Positions 24,568 through 34,339 of a stretch of DNA of 64,000 nucleotides are shown piece after piece; the stretch's first letter is position 1, and every line of letters starts with the position of its first letter. The notes under the pieces were generated by a model. That model saw only the letters and a program-made list of their open reading frames with translations, was not told the DNA's origin and did not search any database. The stretch lies in contig CAVRAV010000001.1 of NCBI GenBank assembly GCA_963719165.1, forward strand, positions 2,599,371-2,663,370, written 5' to 3'. Origin of the DNA: JAOUEA01 sp963719165 (GTDB lineage Bacteria > Actinomycetota > UBA4738 > HRBIN12). The position numbers and the translations under genes were made by a program.

Positions 24568-25443
24568 GTGCACGCTCCCGACGACCCGCTTCCACGCGCA
24601 CCCATCGATGGCGTGGAGGCGGTGCTCGAGGCCTTCTTGTCGAAGTGCCGCGAGGAGACCGTGGCCGACGAACCGCGCGCCACGCTGCCGCTCGAGGAGA
24701 TCCGTCGCCTGATCGCGGCCGGCGGCAAGCGTCTGCGCCCGGCGTTCTGTTTCTGGGGCTACCGCGCGGCAGGTGGCCCGGAGGGGCAATCCATCCTGCG
24801 AGCCGCTGCGGCCCTGGAGCTCCTGCACACCATGGCGTTGATCCACGACGACCTGATGGACGGGGCGACCGAACGCCGGGGGGTTCCGGCGAGCGCGGCG
24901 TTCCTCGAGGCGGAGGCCGGACGGTTGCGGCTCCCCGTCGACGCCGAGACCTTCGGGCGTTCGGCGGCGATCCTCGCGGGCGACCTCGCGGCGGTGCTGG
25001 CCGACCGGATGCTCCTGACGTCCGGGTTCGCACCCGAGCGGATCGTGGCGGCGCAGGCCCGGTACCACCGCATGCGCACCGAGATGGCCGAGGGGCAGTT
25101 CCTGGACGTCGCGGGGCTCGCGTGCGAGCCCGTTTCGGCGCGCCGGGCGGCCGTGCTCAAAGGGGGCGCCTACACCACGGAGGGGCCCCTGTTGATGGGC
25201 GCCGCTTTGGCGGGCGCCTCGTTGGACCAGGAGGCGGCGCTCGCGCGGTTCGGCGGGCCGTTGGGGGAGGCCTTCCAGCTGCAGGACGACATTCACGACG
25301 GCGACGGCGCGGCTGCGGCCACACCCCGGGATGTGAACGAGCTCGTTGCGCGCGCCCGCGCGGAGCTCGACGCCACCTCGGTCCTGGATCCCGAGGCCGT
25401 GATCGCGCTGCGGGCCATGGCCGAGCGCTTGGAGATGACGTGA
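24568..25443 (+). CDS. Polyprenyl diphosphate synthase-like protein (short form)
   Basis: GTG 24568 gives 291 residues. Both Asp-rich motifs are visible: DDLMD in 'LLHTMALIHDDLMDG' and DDIHD in 'EAFQLQDDIHDGDG', plus 'AAGGKRLRPAF' near the N-terminus. Known: trans-prenyltransferases condense isopentenyl diphosphate with an allylic primer. The residue five before the first Asp is Met, larger than in long-chain enzymes, so a shorter product such as C15-C20 is likely. Candidate uses are farnesyl diphosphate for heme O or a primer for menaquinone. It diverges from ctaA-ctaB. Confidence 0.85.
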   Translation: MHAPDDPLPRAPIDGVEAVLEAFLSKCREETVADEPRATLPLEEIRRLIAAGGKRLRPAFCFWGYRAAGGPEGQSILRAAAALELLHTMALIHDDLMDGATERRGVPASAAFLEAEAGRLRLPVDAETFGRSAAILAGDLAAVLADRMLLTSGFAPERIVAAQARYHRMRTEMAEGQFLDVAGLACEPVSARRAAVLKGGAYTTEGPLLMGAALAGASLDQEAALARFGGPLGEAFQLQDDIHDGDGAAAATPRDVNELVARARAELDATSVLDPEAVIALRAMAERLEMT

Positions 25444-25865
25444 GCGACGACCTCGAATCCCTGCGCCGCGCCTTCAAGGACATCCCCGCCTGCCGGGTGG
25501 GCACGGTGCGTTCCGACGGAGGTCCCCACGTCTCCACTCGGTGGTTCGTGTGGCGCGACGACGCCCTGTACGTGGCCACGCGCATGGGCGGCCGGACCTG
25601 GGAGCACGGCATGCGCGACCCCCGCGTGTGCGTCATCATCGACCGCGGTCGCGACTGGACCGAGCTCGCCGGGGTGCGGGTGGAAGGGGTCGCCGAGGCC
25701 CTGCCGGCCGAGCATCCGGACCTGCGCGCCCCCATGTCCGCGTGGCACGAGAAGTACCGAACGATGCTCGGCGGTGACTCGTTCGAGCGCTTGACGGAAG
25801 CCGTTCCCGCCCTCGGGTTCCTGCGCGTCCCCCCTTCACGGATGGAGGCCTGGGACCACCGTTGA
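25440..25865 (+). CDS. Pyridoxamine 5'-phosphate oxidase-like (split-barrel) protein
   Basis: GTG 25440 overlaps the prenyl synthase stop (GTGA), giving 141 residues. The split-barrel pattern is visible: 'ACRVGTVRSDGGPHVSTRWF', 'ALYVATRMGGRTWEH' and 'RVCVIIDRGRDWTELAGVRV'. Members bind FMN, F420 or heme, and the sequence alone does not decide which. It is translationally coupled to the prenyl synthase. In Actinomycetota many such proteins are F420-dependent reductases, but the specific substrate is unknown. Confidence 0.75.
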   Translation: MSDDLESLRRAFKDIPACRVGTVRSDGGPHVSTRWFVWRDDALYVATRMGGRTWEHGMRDPRVCVIIDRGRDWTELAGVRVEGVAEALPAEHPDLRAPMSAWHEKYRTMLGGDSFERLTEAVPALGFLRVPPSRMEAWDHR

Positions 25866-25988
25866 TCCCCTGCGCTGAACCCGGCGTCGCCGCGTGCGGG
25901 ATCGCTGTGCGCGCAGGCGCAGGAGGCCGCCGCCGGGACGGGTCGCACGGGTGTTCCGAGGCGTTCCGCGGTAGCCTGGAGAGGTACT

Positions 25989-26006
25989 TTGTGAACGATT
26001 TCACAA
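25989..26006. promoter_or_regulatory. Perfect Rex operator upstream of the first nuo operon
   Basis: TTGTGAACGATTTCACAA is an exact match to TTGTGAA-N4-TTCACAA. It lies 41 bases before the GTG of the geranylgeranyl-reductase gene. Possible -10 boxes are TAGCCT (25972-25977) and TACTTT (25985-25990, overlapping the operator), so bound Rex would block initiation. It should couple expression of the NADH-oxidising complex I to NADH/NAD+. Confidence 0.9.
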
Positions 26007-26046
26007 GCTGAGTCCCGGCCGCTGGTCGGGACCACCGGGGGGACGC

Positions 26047-27297
26047 GTGAGTTCGCAACGCATCGAGACCGACGTCCTGGTGGTGGGGGCCGGCCCGGGC
26101 GGGTCGGCGGCCGCCTATCACCTCGCGCGGCACGGGATCGACGTCACGCTCGTCGACCGGTCCTCCTTCCCGCGCGAGAAGGTCTGTGGCGATGGGCTCA
26201 CGCCCCGAAGCGTCGGCGCGATGCTCCGGATGGGGATCGACCCCGATCAGCCGGGCTTCGAGCGGGTGCTCGGCCTCCGCGTGTACTCGCGTCGGGCCAC
26301 CGTGGAGCTTCCGTGGCCCGAGCTGTCGAGCTGGCCGAGCTACGGGTTGGTGATGACCCGCCACGACTTCGACGCGCTGCTGGTCGATCGAGCGCGACAG
26401 GCGGGAGCACGTCTCATCGAGCGGTCCGAGGTCCTGGGGCCGATCATCGAGGACGGGTGGGTGCGCGGCGCCATGGTGCGTCCGGCGGGGGACAAGGATG
26501 CGGAACCCTCGCAGATCCGCGCGCGGTTCTCGATCGCCGCCGACGGGGCCGCGAGCCGCTTCGCGAAGCCGGCGGGCGTCGTGCGCGACGATTCGCGCCC
26601 GCTGGGGATCGCGGCGCGCCGCTACTACCGCAGCCCGTATCACCCGGGACCGTGGTTCGAATCATGGCTCGATCTGTGGGAGGGCGATCTGCTCCTGCCC
26701 GGCTACGGCTGGCTCTTCCCCGTCGCCGGCGGGCGGATCAACCTGGGCGCGGGGCTGCTCAACACGTTCAAAGACTTCCGATCGATCTCGGCCCAGCGCC
26801 TCTTCGACGCATTCGCGACGATGCTCCCCGCGGACTGGGAGATCGACGAAGAGCATGCCGAAGGGAAGGTCCTGTCCGGGCCGCTTCCGATGAGCATGAA
26901 TCGGGTGCCCCAGGCCGTTGCGGGCCTCCTGTTGGTCGGCGACGCGGCGGGGGCGGTCAACCCTTTCAACGGCGAGGGCATCGCCTATGCGATCGAGACC
27001 GCCGAGATCGCCGCCGAGCTCACGCACGAGGCCCTCGTGAAGGACCGCCCCGGGCTTGCCATGATGTATCCCACGGTGTTGCGTGAGCGCTACGGCGCGT
27101 ATTTCACGCTGGGAAGGGGGTTCGCCAAGATCGTCGGCCGCCCGGCCATCATGGGCGCGGCCACCCGCTACCTGTTGCCGAACCAGCGGGTCATGAACTT
27201 TGCGATGCGCATGATGGCGAACCTCACCGACGGCAAGGACGGGGACGCGAAGGACAAGGTCTTCTACATCATGGAACGGTTGGTGAAGGCGTCGTGA
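26047..27297 (+). CDS. Geranylgeranyl reductase family FAD protein, MenJ-like
   Basis: A 416-residue protein. The FAD-binding Rossmann motif is 'VLVVGAGPGGSAAAYHLARH', followed by the family signature 'PREKVCGDGLTPRSVG' and the C-terminal FAD motif 'LLVGDAAGAVNPFNGEGI'. Known: mycobacterial MenJ reduces one isoprene unit of menaquinone-9, while other members reduce geranylgeranyl chains. Its place as first gene before nuoA, behind a perfect Rex operator, favours a menaquinone side-chain role. The number of double bonds reduced cannot be told. Confidence 0.85.
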   Translation: MSSQRIETDVLVVGAGPGGSAAAYHLARHGIDVTLVDRSSFPREKVCGDGLTPRSVGAMLRMGIDPDQPGFERVLGLRVYSRRATVELPWPELSSWPSYGLVMTRHDFDALLVDRARQAGARLIERSEVLGPIIEDGWVRGAMVRPAGDKDAEPSQIRARFSIAADGAASRFAKPAGVVRDDSRPLGIAARRYYRSPYHPGPWFESWLDLWEGDLLLPGYGWLFPVAGGRINLGAGLLNTFKDFRSISAQRLFDAFATMLPADWEIDEEHAEGKVLSGPLPMSMNRVPQAVAGLLLVGDAAGAVNPFNGEGIAYAIETAEIAAELTHEALVKDRPGLAMMYPTVLRERYGAYFTLGRGFAKIVGRPAIMGAATRYLLPNQRVMNFAMRMMANLTDGKDGDAKDKVFYIMERLVKAS

Positions 27298-27304
27298 CAG
27301 TAGG

Positions 27305-27769
27305 ATGCCGCGCGTGCTGATCGACTACCTGCCCATCGCGATCATGGGGGCGCTGGCGATCGCCTTCGCGGCCGTCTCGATGGTCGCCTCCAGGGCCCTG
27401 CGACCTCATCGCCCGAACCCCGTGAAGCTTTCCGCATACGAGTGCGGCAACGATCCCGTGCGGCTACCTCGCGGCGAGAAGTTCAGCGTGAAGTTCTACG
27501 TGGTGGCCATGCTCTTCATCATCTTCGACGTCGAGGTGATCTTCCTCTTCCCGTGGGCCGTGACCTTCCGCCAGCTGGGGTTGTTCGGCCTCGCGGAGAT
27601 GGCCGTGTTCATCGCGCTCGTGTTCGTGGCCTACCTCTACATCTGGCGCAAGGGCGGGCTCGACTGGGCCGATGAGGTGACGCCGGTGCAGACCGAAGCC
27701 CTCGCGCGCGCGGAGACGGAGGCGGTCGGGGACGCGCCCGAAGAGCTGGGAGTCGTCGGTGCCCGTTGA
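27305..27769 (+). CDS. nuoA: NADH-quinone oxidoreductase subunit A (operon 1)
   Basis: A 154-residue protein with three helices and the family core 'LSAYECGNDPV' followed by 'FYVVAMLFIIFDVEVIFLFP', which has the conserved D/E pair in the second helix. The C-terminal ~35 residues are an acidic extension absent from most NuoA. It is a small membrane-arm subunit next to the quinone channel. It follows the MenJ-like gene by 7 bases and overlaps nuoB. Confidence 0.95.
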   Translation: MPRVLIDYLPIAIMGALAIAFAAVSMVASRALRPHRPNPVKLSAYECGNDPVRLPRGEKFSVKFYVVAMLFIIFDVEVIFLFPWAVTFRQLGLFGLAEMAVFIALVFVAYLYIWRKGGLDWADEVTPVQTEALARAETEAVGDAPEELGVVGAR

Positions 27770-28277
27770 ACGCGTCGAGGGTGTGCACCTCGGCAAGACG
27801 CCCGAGGAGATCGAGGAGGAGGTCCGCCGGGGTGTCTTGCTGACCTCGCTCGACCGAGCGGTGGGTTGGGCGCGGAAGCAGTCGATGTGGCCCGCCACCT
27901 TCGGGTTGGCCTGCTGTGCCATCGAGATGATGTCGGCGGGCGCGGGCAAGTACGACCTGTCGCGGTGGGGGATGGAACTGTTCAGAGCGTCGCCGCGCCA
28001 GGCGGATCTGATGATCGTGGCGGGCCGGGTGAGCCAGAAGATGGCGCCGGTGCTGCGACGGATCTACGACCAGATGCCCGAGCCGCGCTGGGTGATCTCC
28101 ATGGGCGTGTGCGCCTCGGCCGGCGGCATGTTCACGAACTACGCGATCGTTCAGGGCGTGGACACCATCGTGCCGGTGGACGTCTACGTCCCCGGGTGCC
28201 CGCCGAAGCCCGAGATGCTGATGTACGGGATCCTCACCCTGCAGGAGAAGGTGCGCACCGCGGAGCCGTTCAAGTGA
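27759..28277 (+). CDS. nuoB: NADH-quinone oxidoreductase subunit B (operon 1)
   Basis: GTG 27759 overlaps nuoA by 11 bases and gives 172 residues. The N2 [4Fe-4S] ligands are all present: the CC pair in 'FGLACCAIEMM', Cys in 'SMGVCASAGG' and Cys in 'YVPGCPPKPEML'. N2 is the terminal cluster that reduces quinone. The ~35-residue acidic N-terminal extension is longer than usual. The stop shares one base with the nuoC start. Confidence 0.97.
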   Translation: MPVERVEGVHLGKTPEEIEEEVRRGVLLTSLDRAVGWARKQSMWPATFGLACCAIEMMSAGAGKYDLSRWGMELFRASPRQADLMIVAGRVSQKMAPVLRRIYDQMPEPRWVISMGVCASAGGMFTNYAIVQGVDTIVPVDVYVPGCPPKPEMLMYGILTLQEKVRTAEPFK

Positions 28278-28774
28278 TGCCGCCCACCATCGCCGAGCGC
28301 CTCGCGGACCGCTGGCCCGACTCGGTCGTGGCTCGGGGGGAGGTCACCGTCCTGGTCGCCCGGGAGGAACTGCTCGACCTCTTGGGCTCGACGCGCGACG
28401 ACGCGGAGCTTTCCTTCGACTTCCTCTCGTCCGTGAGCGCCACGGACTGGCCCGGCAAGGATCCGCGCTTCTGGGTGATCTACGAGCTCCGCTCGATGGA
28501 GCATCATCACCGGCTGCGGGTGAAGGTGGGGCTTCGCGAGGGCGACGCGCACCTGCCCAGCGTCACGTCGATGTTCCCCACCGCAAACTGGCACGAGCGG
28601 GAGACGTTCGACCTGTTCGGGATCGTATTCGACGGTCATCCCGACCTCACGCGGATCCTGCTGCCGGAGGGGTGGGAGGGTCACCCGCTGCTGAAGACCG
28701 AGGAGCTGGGCGGCGTCAACACCCGGTACCAGGGCGCGTTCATCCCTCCCGTCGACACGCGCCTCGGTACCTGA
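28277..28774 (+). CDS. nuoC: NADH-quinone oxidoreductase subunit C (operon 1)
   Basis: ATG 28277 gives 165 residues. The 30-kDa family motif is 'NWHERETFDLFGIVFDGHPD', followed by 'LPEGWEGHPLLK'. It is a scaffold subunit of the hydrophilic arm next to NuoB and NuoD. NuoD is a separate gene here, 10 bases downstream. Confidence 0.95.
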   Translation: MPPTIAERLADRWPDSVVARGEVTVLVAREELLDLLGSTRDDAELSFDFLSSVSATDWPGKDPRFWVIYELRSMEHHHRLRVKVGLREGDAHLPSVTSMFPTANWHERETFDLFGIVFDGHPDLTRILLPEGWEGHPLLKTEELGGVNTRYQGAFIPPVDTRLGT

Positions 28775-28784
28775 CGGGGGAGCG

Positions 28785-30052
<1,268 letters not shown>

Positions 30053-30053
<1 letters not shown>

Positions 30054-30634
30054 TGACGGTGTTCGTCGACGCGGTGCGCCGGGAGGCGGAATCGATCATC
30101 GCCCGCTACCCCGAGGGCCGCGAGCGCTCGGCGATCATGCCCCTGCTGTACCTCGCCCAGTCGGAGGAGGGGCGGGTGACGCGCGAGGGGCTGCAGGAGG
30201 TCGCCGGCCTGCTGGGGCTCACCACCGCCGAGGTGGAGTCCGTGGCGACGTTCTACTCGATGTACCGCCTCCGCCCGACGGGCGAGCATCTCATCAACGT
30301 GTGCACCAACCTCGCCTGCCTGCTCCGAGGCGGTAAGGACGTGTACGAGGCCGCGCATCGCGCGGCCGGCGTCACCCACGGCGGGGAGCTGTCCGAGGAC
30401 GGCTTGCTCAGCGTGCACGAAGAGGAATGCCTCGGCGTGTGCGACTTCGCGCCCGCCGTGCAGATCGACTTCGCGAACCACGACAACGTCACGCCGGAGC
30501 GGATGGGCGAGCTCATCGGAGAGTTGCGTGCGGGCCGCACGCCGGAACCCTCACGCGGGCCGGCGATGCGCAGCTTCCGCCACGCTTCCCGGGTGCTCGC
30601 CGGCCTCGAACGGCCCGAGGAGATGGGGGCATGA
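30053..30634 (+). CDS. nuoE: NADH-quinone oxidoreductase subunit E (operon 1)
   Basis: ATG 30053 gives 193 residues. The N1a [2Fe-2S] ligands are C-x4-C in 'NVCTNLACLLRGG' and C-x3-C in 'EEECLGVCDFAPAV'. An N-terminal helical domain precedes the thioredoxin-like fold, and the C-terminal ~35 residues are a polar extension. It is part of the NADH dehydrogenase module with NuoF and NuoG. It overlaps nuoF (ATGA). Confidence 0.95.
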
Positions 30635-31971
30635 GCCTCGAGTTCGAGCCGCGCCTCACGCGCGACTGGGACGACCCGAGCGTCGCCACGCTCGCCGGGT
30701 ACGTGGCCAAGGGGGGGTACGGCGGGTTGCGCGCCGCGCTGGAGATGTCCGGGGCGGATCTCATCCAGGTGGTGAAGGACTCCGGACTGCGTGGGCGCGG
30801 CGGCGCCGGCTTCCCCACGGGCATGAAATGGTCCTTCGTCCCCCAGGACACGGGCAAGCCGACCTACGTGACCGTGAACTATGACGAGTCGGAGCCCGGC
30901 ACGTGCAACAACCGAGAGCTGGCCGAGCGCGACCCGCACCGGTTGATCGAAGGCGCGGCCATCGCCGCCAAGGCCATCGGGTGCCACCTCGCCTTCATCT
31001 ACGTCCGCGGTGAGTACCTGTGGCAAGGCATGGTGATGGAGCGAGCGCTGGACGAGGCCTACGCGGGTGGCTACCTGGGGAGCGGGATCGCCGGCAGCGA
31101 CTACGACCTGGAGATCGTCCTGCACCGGGGCGCCGGCGCCTATATCTGCGGGGAGGAGACGGCGCTGCTGAACTCGCTCGAGGGGCTCCGCGGGCAGCCC
31201 CGCCTTCGCCCGCCCTTCCCCGCCGTCGAAGGCCTGTACGCGAGCCCCACGGTCATCAACAACGTCGAAACGCTCATGAACGTCCCCGACATCGTGGCTC
31301 GGGGCGCCGATTGGTTCCGCTCGCAGGGGACGGAGAAGTCGCCCGGCACGAAGATGTTCACGATCAGCGGGAAGGTCGAGCGCCCGGGGAACTACGAGAT
31401 CCCCATGGGCACGCCCTTCCGCGTGCTGCTCGAGGACCTCGGCGGGGGCGTGCTCGACGGTCGGGCGCTCAAGGCGTTCACCCCGGGCGGCTCGTCCACG
31501 CCGCTGCTCACGGCGGCGTCGATCGACGTCCCCCTGGACTACGAATCGATCGCGGAGGCGGGCTCGTTGCTCGGCACCGGCGCGGTGATGGTGATGGACG
31601 ACACCGACTGCGTGGTAGAGGCCGCCGAGCGCATGGTGCGGTTCTACGCACACGAGTCCTGCGGCAAGTGCACGCCGTGTCGCGAGGGGAGCTGGTGGGC
31701 CACCCGGGTGCTGGGGCGGCTCGAGGACGGATTCGGGCGCGAGGGGGACATCCCCCTCATGCACGACATGGGCAAGAACATCCTGTTCCGCGCGTTCTGC
31801 GCGCTCGCCGACGGCACCGCTGCCGTGATCACCTCCTCGCTCAAGCATTTCGGCGACGAGTACGAGGAGCACGTTCGTCTGGGCCGCTGTCCGCTGCGGG
31901 CACCGGGTCCTCACGCCGGGACGGACCCCGACGCCCTCGCCATGGCACCGCCGGCGGAGGTGGCCTCGTGA
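30631..31971 (+). CDS. nuoF: NADH-quinone oxidoreductase subunit F (operon 1)
   Basis: A 446-residue protein. It has the NADH-binding 'GLRGRGGAGFPTGMKWSF', the FMN-site region 'VNYDESEPGTCNNRELAERD', 'YICGEETALLNSLEG', and the N3 [4Fe-4S] motif 'ESCGKCTPCREG' with the fourth Cys in 'RAFCALADG'. It oxidises NADH via FMN and starts the Fe-S chain. It overlaps nuoG by 4 bases. Its presence here and absence from operon 2 makes operon 1 the NADH-using complex. Confidence 0.97.
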   Translation: MSLEFEPRLTRDWDDPSVATLAGYVAKGGYGGLRAALEMSGADLIQVVKDSGLRGRGGAGFPTGMKWSFVPQDTGKPTYVTVNYDESEPGTCNNRELAERDPHRLIEGAAIAAKAIGCHLAFIYVRGEYLWQGMVMERALDEAYAGGYLGSGIAGSDYDLEIVLHRGAGAYICGEETALLNSLEGLRGQPRLRPPFPAVEGLYASPTVINNVETLMNVPDIVARGADWFRSQGTEKSPGTKMFTISGKVERPGNYEIPMGTPFRVLLEDLGGGVLDGRALKAFTPGGSSTPLLTAASIDVPLDYESIAEAGSLLGTGAVMVMDDTDCVVEAAERMVRFYAHESCGKCTPCREGSWWATRVLGRLEDGFGREGDIPLMHDMGKNILFRAFCALADGTAAVITSSLKHFGDEYEEHVRLGRCPLRAPGPHAGTDPDALAMAPPAEVAS

Positions 31972-34339
31972 GGGGCGGGGTGACCCTCACGGTGGACGGG
32001 AAGGAGGTCACCGTGCCCAAGGGCACGCTGATCATCCGCGCGGCAGAGCAGCTCGGCATCGAGATCCCGCGGTTCTGCGATCACCCCCTGCTCGAGCCGG
32101 CCGGCGCGTGCCGTCAGTGCTACGTCCAGATCGAGGGGCAGCCCAAGCTCGCCACATCCTGCACCGTGGGCGTGGCACCCGGCATGGTGGTCAAGACCCA
32201 GAACACGGACGAGACCGTCGCGCAGGCGCAGGAGGCGAACCTGGAGTTCCTGCTGCTGAACCACCCCCTGGACTGCCCGATCTGCGACCGGGGCGGCGAG
32301 TGTCCGCTGCAGGACCAGGCGCTCGCGTACGGGCCCGGCGACACCCGTTTCATCGAGGCCAAGCGCACGTTCGTGAAGCCGATCCCACTCTCCCCGCTCG
32401 TGAACCTCGATCGCGAGCGCTGCATCCTGTGCGCCCGGTGCACGCGGTTCTGCGACGAGATCTCGGGGGACCGTTTCATCGAGTTGTTCGCGCGTGGGGC
32501 GGGGGAGCGCGTCTCGATCGCGGCGGGCGAGGACTTCGAAAGCCCGTTCAGCGGCAACACCGTCCAGATCTGCCCCGTCGGCGCTCTCACCGCGGAGCCC
32601 TACCGGTTCGTCGCTCGCCCGTTCGACCTGTCCACCGTGGATTCGGTGTGCCCGCATTGCAGCGCGGGATGCAACGTGAAGGTCGACGTGCGTCGAGGTG
32701 AGGTCGTCCGCCAGCTCGCGCGCTCGGACTACGATGTGAACGACGCGTGGCTCTGCGACAAGGGCCGCTTCGCGTTCCGCTTCCCCGATGCGCCGGAGCG
32801 TCTCACCACACCGCTGATCCGGGACCGCGGGCTGGAGCCCGCCTCGTTCGGCGAGGTGCTCACGCAGGTGGCCGGGCGGGCGGCGGGCGCTCGGGTGGCG
32901 ATCCTCACCGGCGGCCGCCTCATGGACGAGGACTACTACGCGCTCTCGAAGCTGGCCCGAACCGTCCTGCGCACGAACGACCTGGACCATCGTCGCTCGC
33001 CGGGGGCGGGCGAGGCGGAGCGCTACGTCGCCGCCCAGCCCCTATCGGTGTCCTACAAGGACGTCGAACGCGCGAAGGTCATCCTCGTGGCGGGCCTCGA
33101 CGCGGAGCAGGAGATCCCGATCCTGCACCTTCGTCTGCGCAAGGCGGCAGCGCGGGGCGCGCGCCTCTGGGTGCTGCACCCGCGCCGCACGCGCCTGCAC
33201 GACGTCGCCGCGCACATCCTCGCCTCGCCCGGAAGAGGCCGCCCGGCTCCTCGCCGGGGGAGGCCCCCACCGGCAACGCCGCGTTCGACGAAGCCGTCGG
33301 TGCGCTGCGGGAGGCGGGCGAGGACGCGGTCGTGATCGCGGGCGAGCGGCTCGCCGGGCCCGCGGGCGGCGCGGAGGAGGCGATGGCGCTGGCGTTCGAT
33401 GCCGGGGCTCGGTTCACCTACGTCACGCGCCGCGCGAACGATCGAGGAGCGCTGCGCGCCGGCGTGCATCCCCGCTTGCTCCCGGGCGGGCGCACGTCCG
33501 CGGATGGCCTGGAGGAGGTCGAGGCCGTCTGGGGTCCGGTGATGGATCGCGAACCGGGGCGCGACGCGCGGGCGATCCTGCAGGGCTGCGCCGACGGGGA
33601 AATCGACGTGCTGTTCCTGGTGGGGGTGGATCCCTTGCGGGATGCCCCCGACGCGGCACTGGCGTTGCGAGCGTTGCAGAACGTGCCATACACCGTGGTG
33701 CAGTCGCTGGAGCTCGGATCGCTCGAACCCTTCACGTCGGCCTTCCTGCCCGCCGCCGCATTCTTGGAGAAGACCGGTCACGTCACGGATTGGGAGGGCC
33801 GCGGGCAGATGCTTCGGCCCCTGCGCGGGGCACCGGGGCTGTCCCGGCCGGACTGGGAGATCGCCGCGAGCCTCGCCCTTGCCTGCGGTGGCGACCTGGG
33901 GTTCGAGACACTCGAGCAGGTGCACGAAGAGATGGGCCGCCTCCTCGGGCCGCGCCCCATCACGCTCGCGGTCGCGCCCCGCCAGGGCTCGACTCCGGCG
34001 GCGGCGGAGGGCCTCGCGCTCGTCACCTACCCACTCCTGGTGGACGAGGGAAGGCTCAGCGAGCGCGCCGACGAGCTCAAGGCGGCGCTCGAGCCCGACG
34101 CGTTCGTCGAGCTGCATCCCGAGGACGCCGCCGCGCTCGAGATCGCCGACGCCGGCCGTGCGCGCGTGCGCACGGAGGCCGGCGAGGCGGAGCTGCCGGT
34201 GCGGGTGACGCCGCACATCGCCGCCGGGACCGTGTTCGTGCCGTTCAACCAGCCCGGCCTCGCGGCGAACACGCTCCTGAGCGGGACGTTCGACACCCGG
34301 GCCACCCTCGAGGCGGTCGGCGACGAGGTGTCCGTCTGA
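31968..34339 (+). CDS. nuoG: NADH-quinone oxidoreductase subunit G (operon 1), frame broken near 33232 and 33258
   Basis: GTG 31968 overlaps the nuoF stop. Intact to ~33230: the N1b [2Fe-2S] region ('RFCDHPLLEPAGACRQC'), N5 with its His ligand ('HPLDCPICDRGGEC'), N4 ('CILCARCTRFC' plus 'CPVGAL') and N7 ('CPHCSAGC' plus 'AWLCDKGRF'). The frame then breaks, and the molybdopterin-oxidoreductase-like C-domain resumes from 'EAPTGNAAFDEAVGALREAG' to the stop at 34339. Removing one G at ~33232 and one at ~33258 restores a smooth 'SPEEAARLLAGEAPTGNA'. About 790 residues result, the usual length. A sequencing indel is more likely than decay. Confidence 0.9.

Noticed and set aside
22871..24712. Long plus-strand open frame opposite ctaA-ctaB
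   Set aside because: Low-complexity, charged product with no start signals; the minus strand has full CtaA and CtaB motifs.
33225..33262. Programmed ribosomal frameshift in nuoG
   Set aside because: Two separate shifts about 26 bases apart would be needed, with no classical slippery heptamer or known precedent in nuoG. Indels are simpler.
32747..34339. Separate second nuo gene after nuoG
   Set aside because: The residues up to ~33250 in this frame are nonsense antisense-like sequence; from there it is the C-terminal domain of NuoG, so it is the same gene with a frame break.
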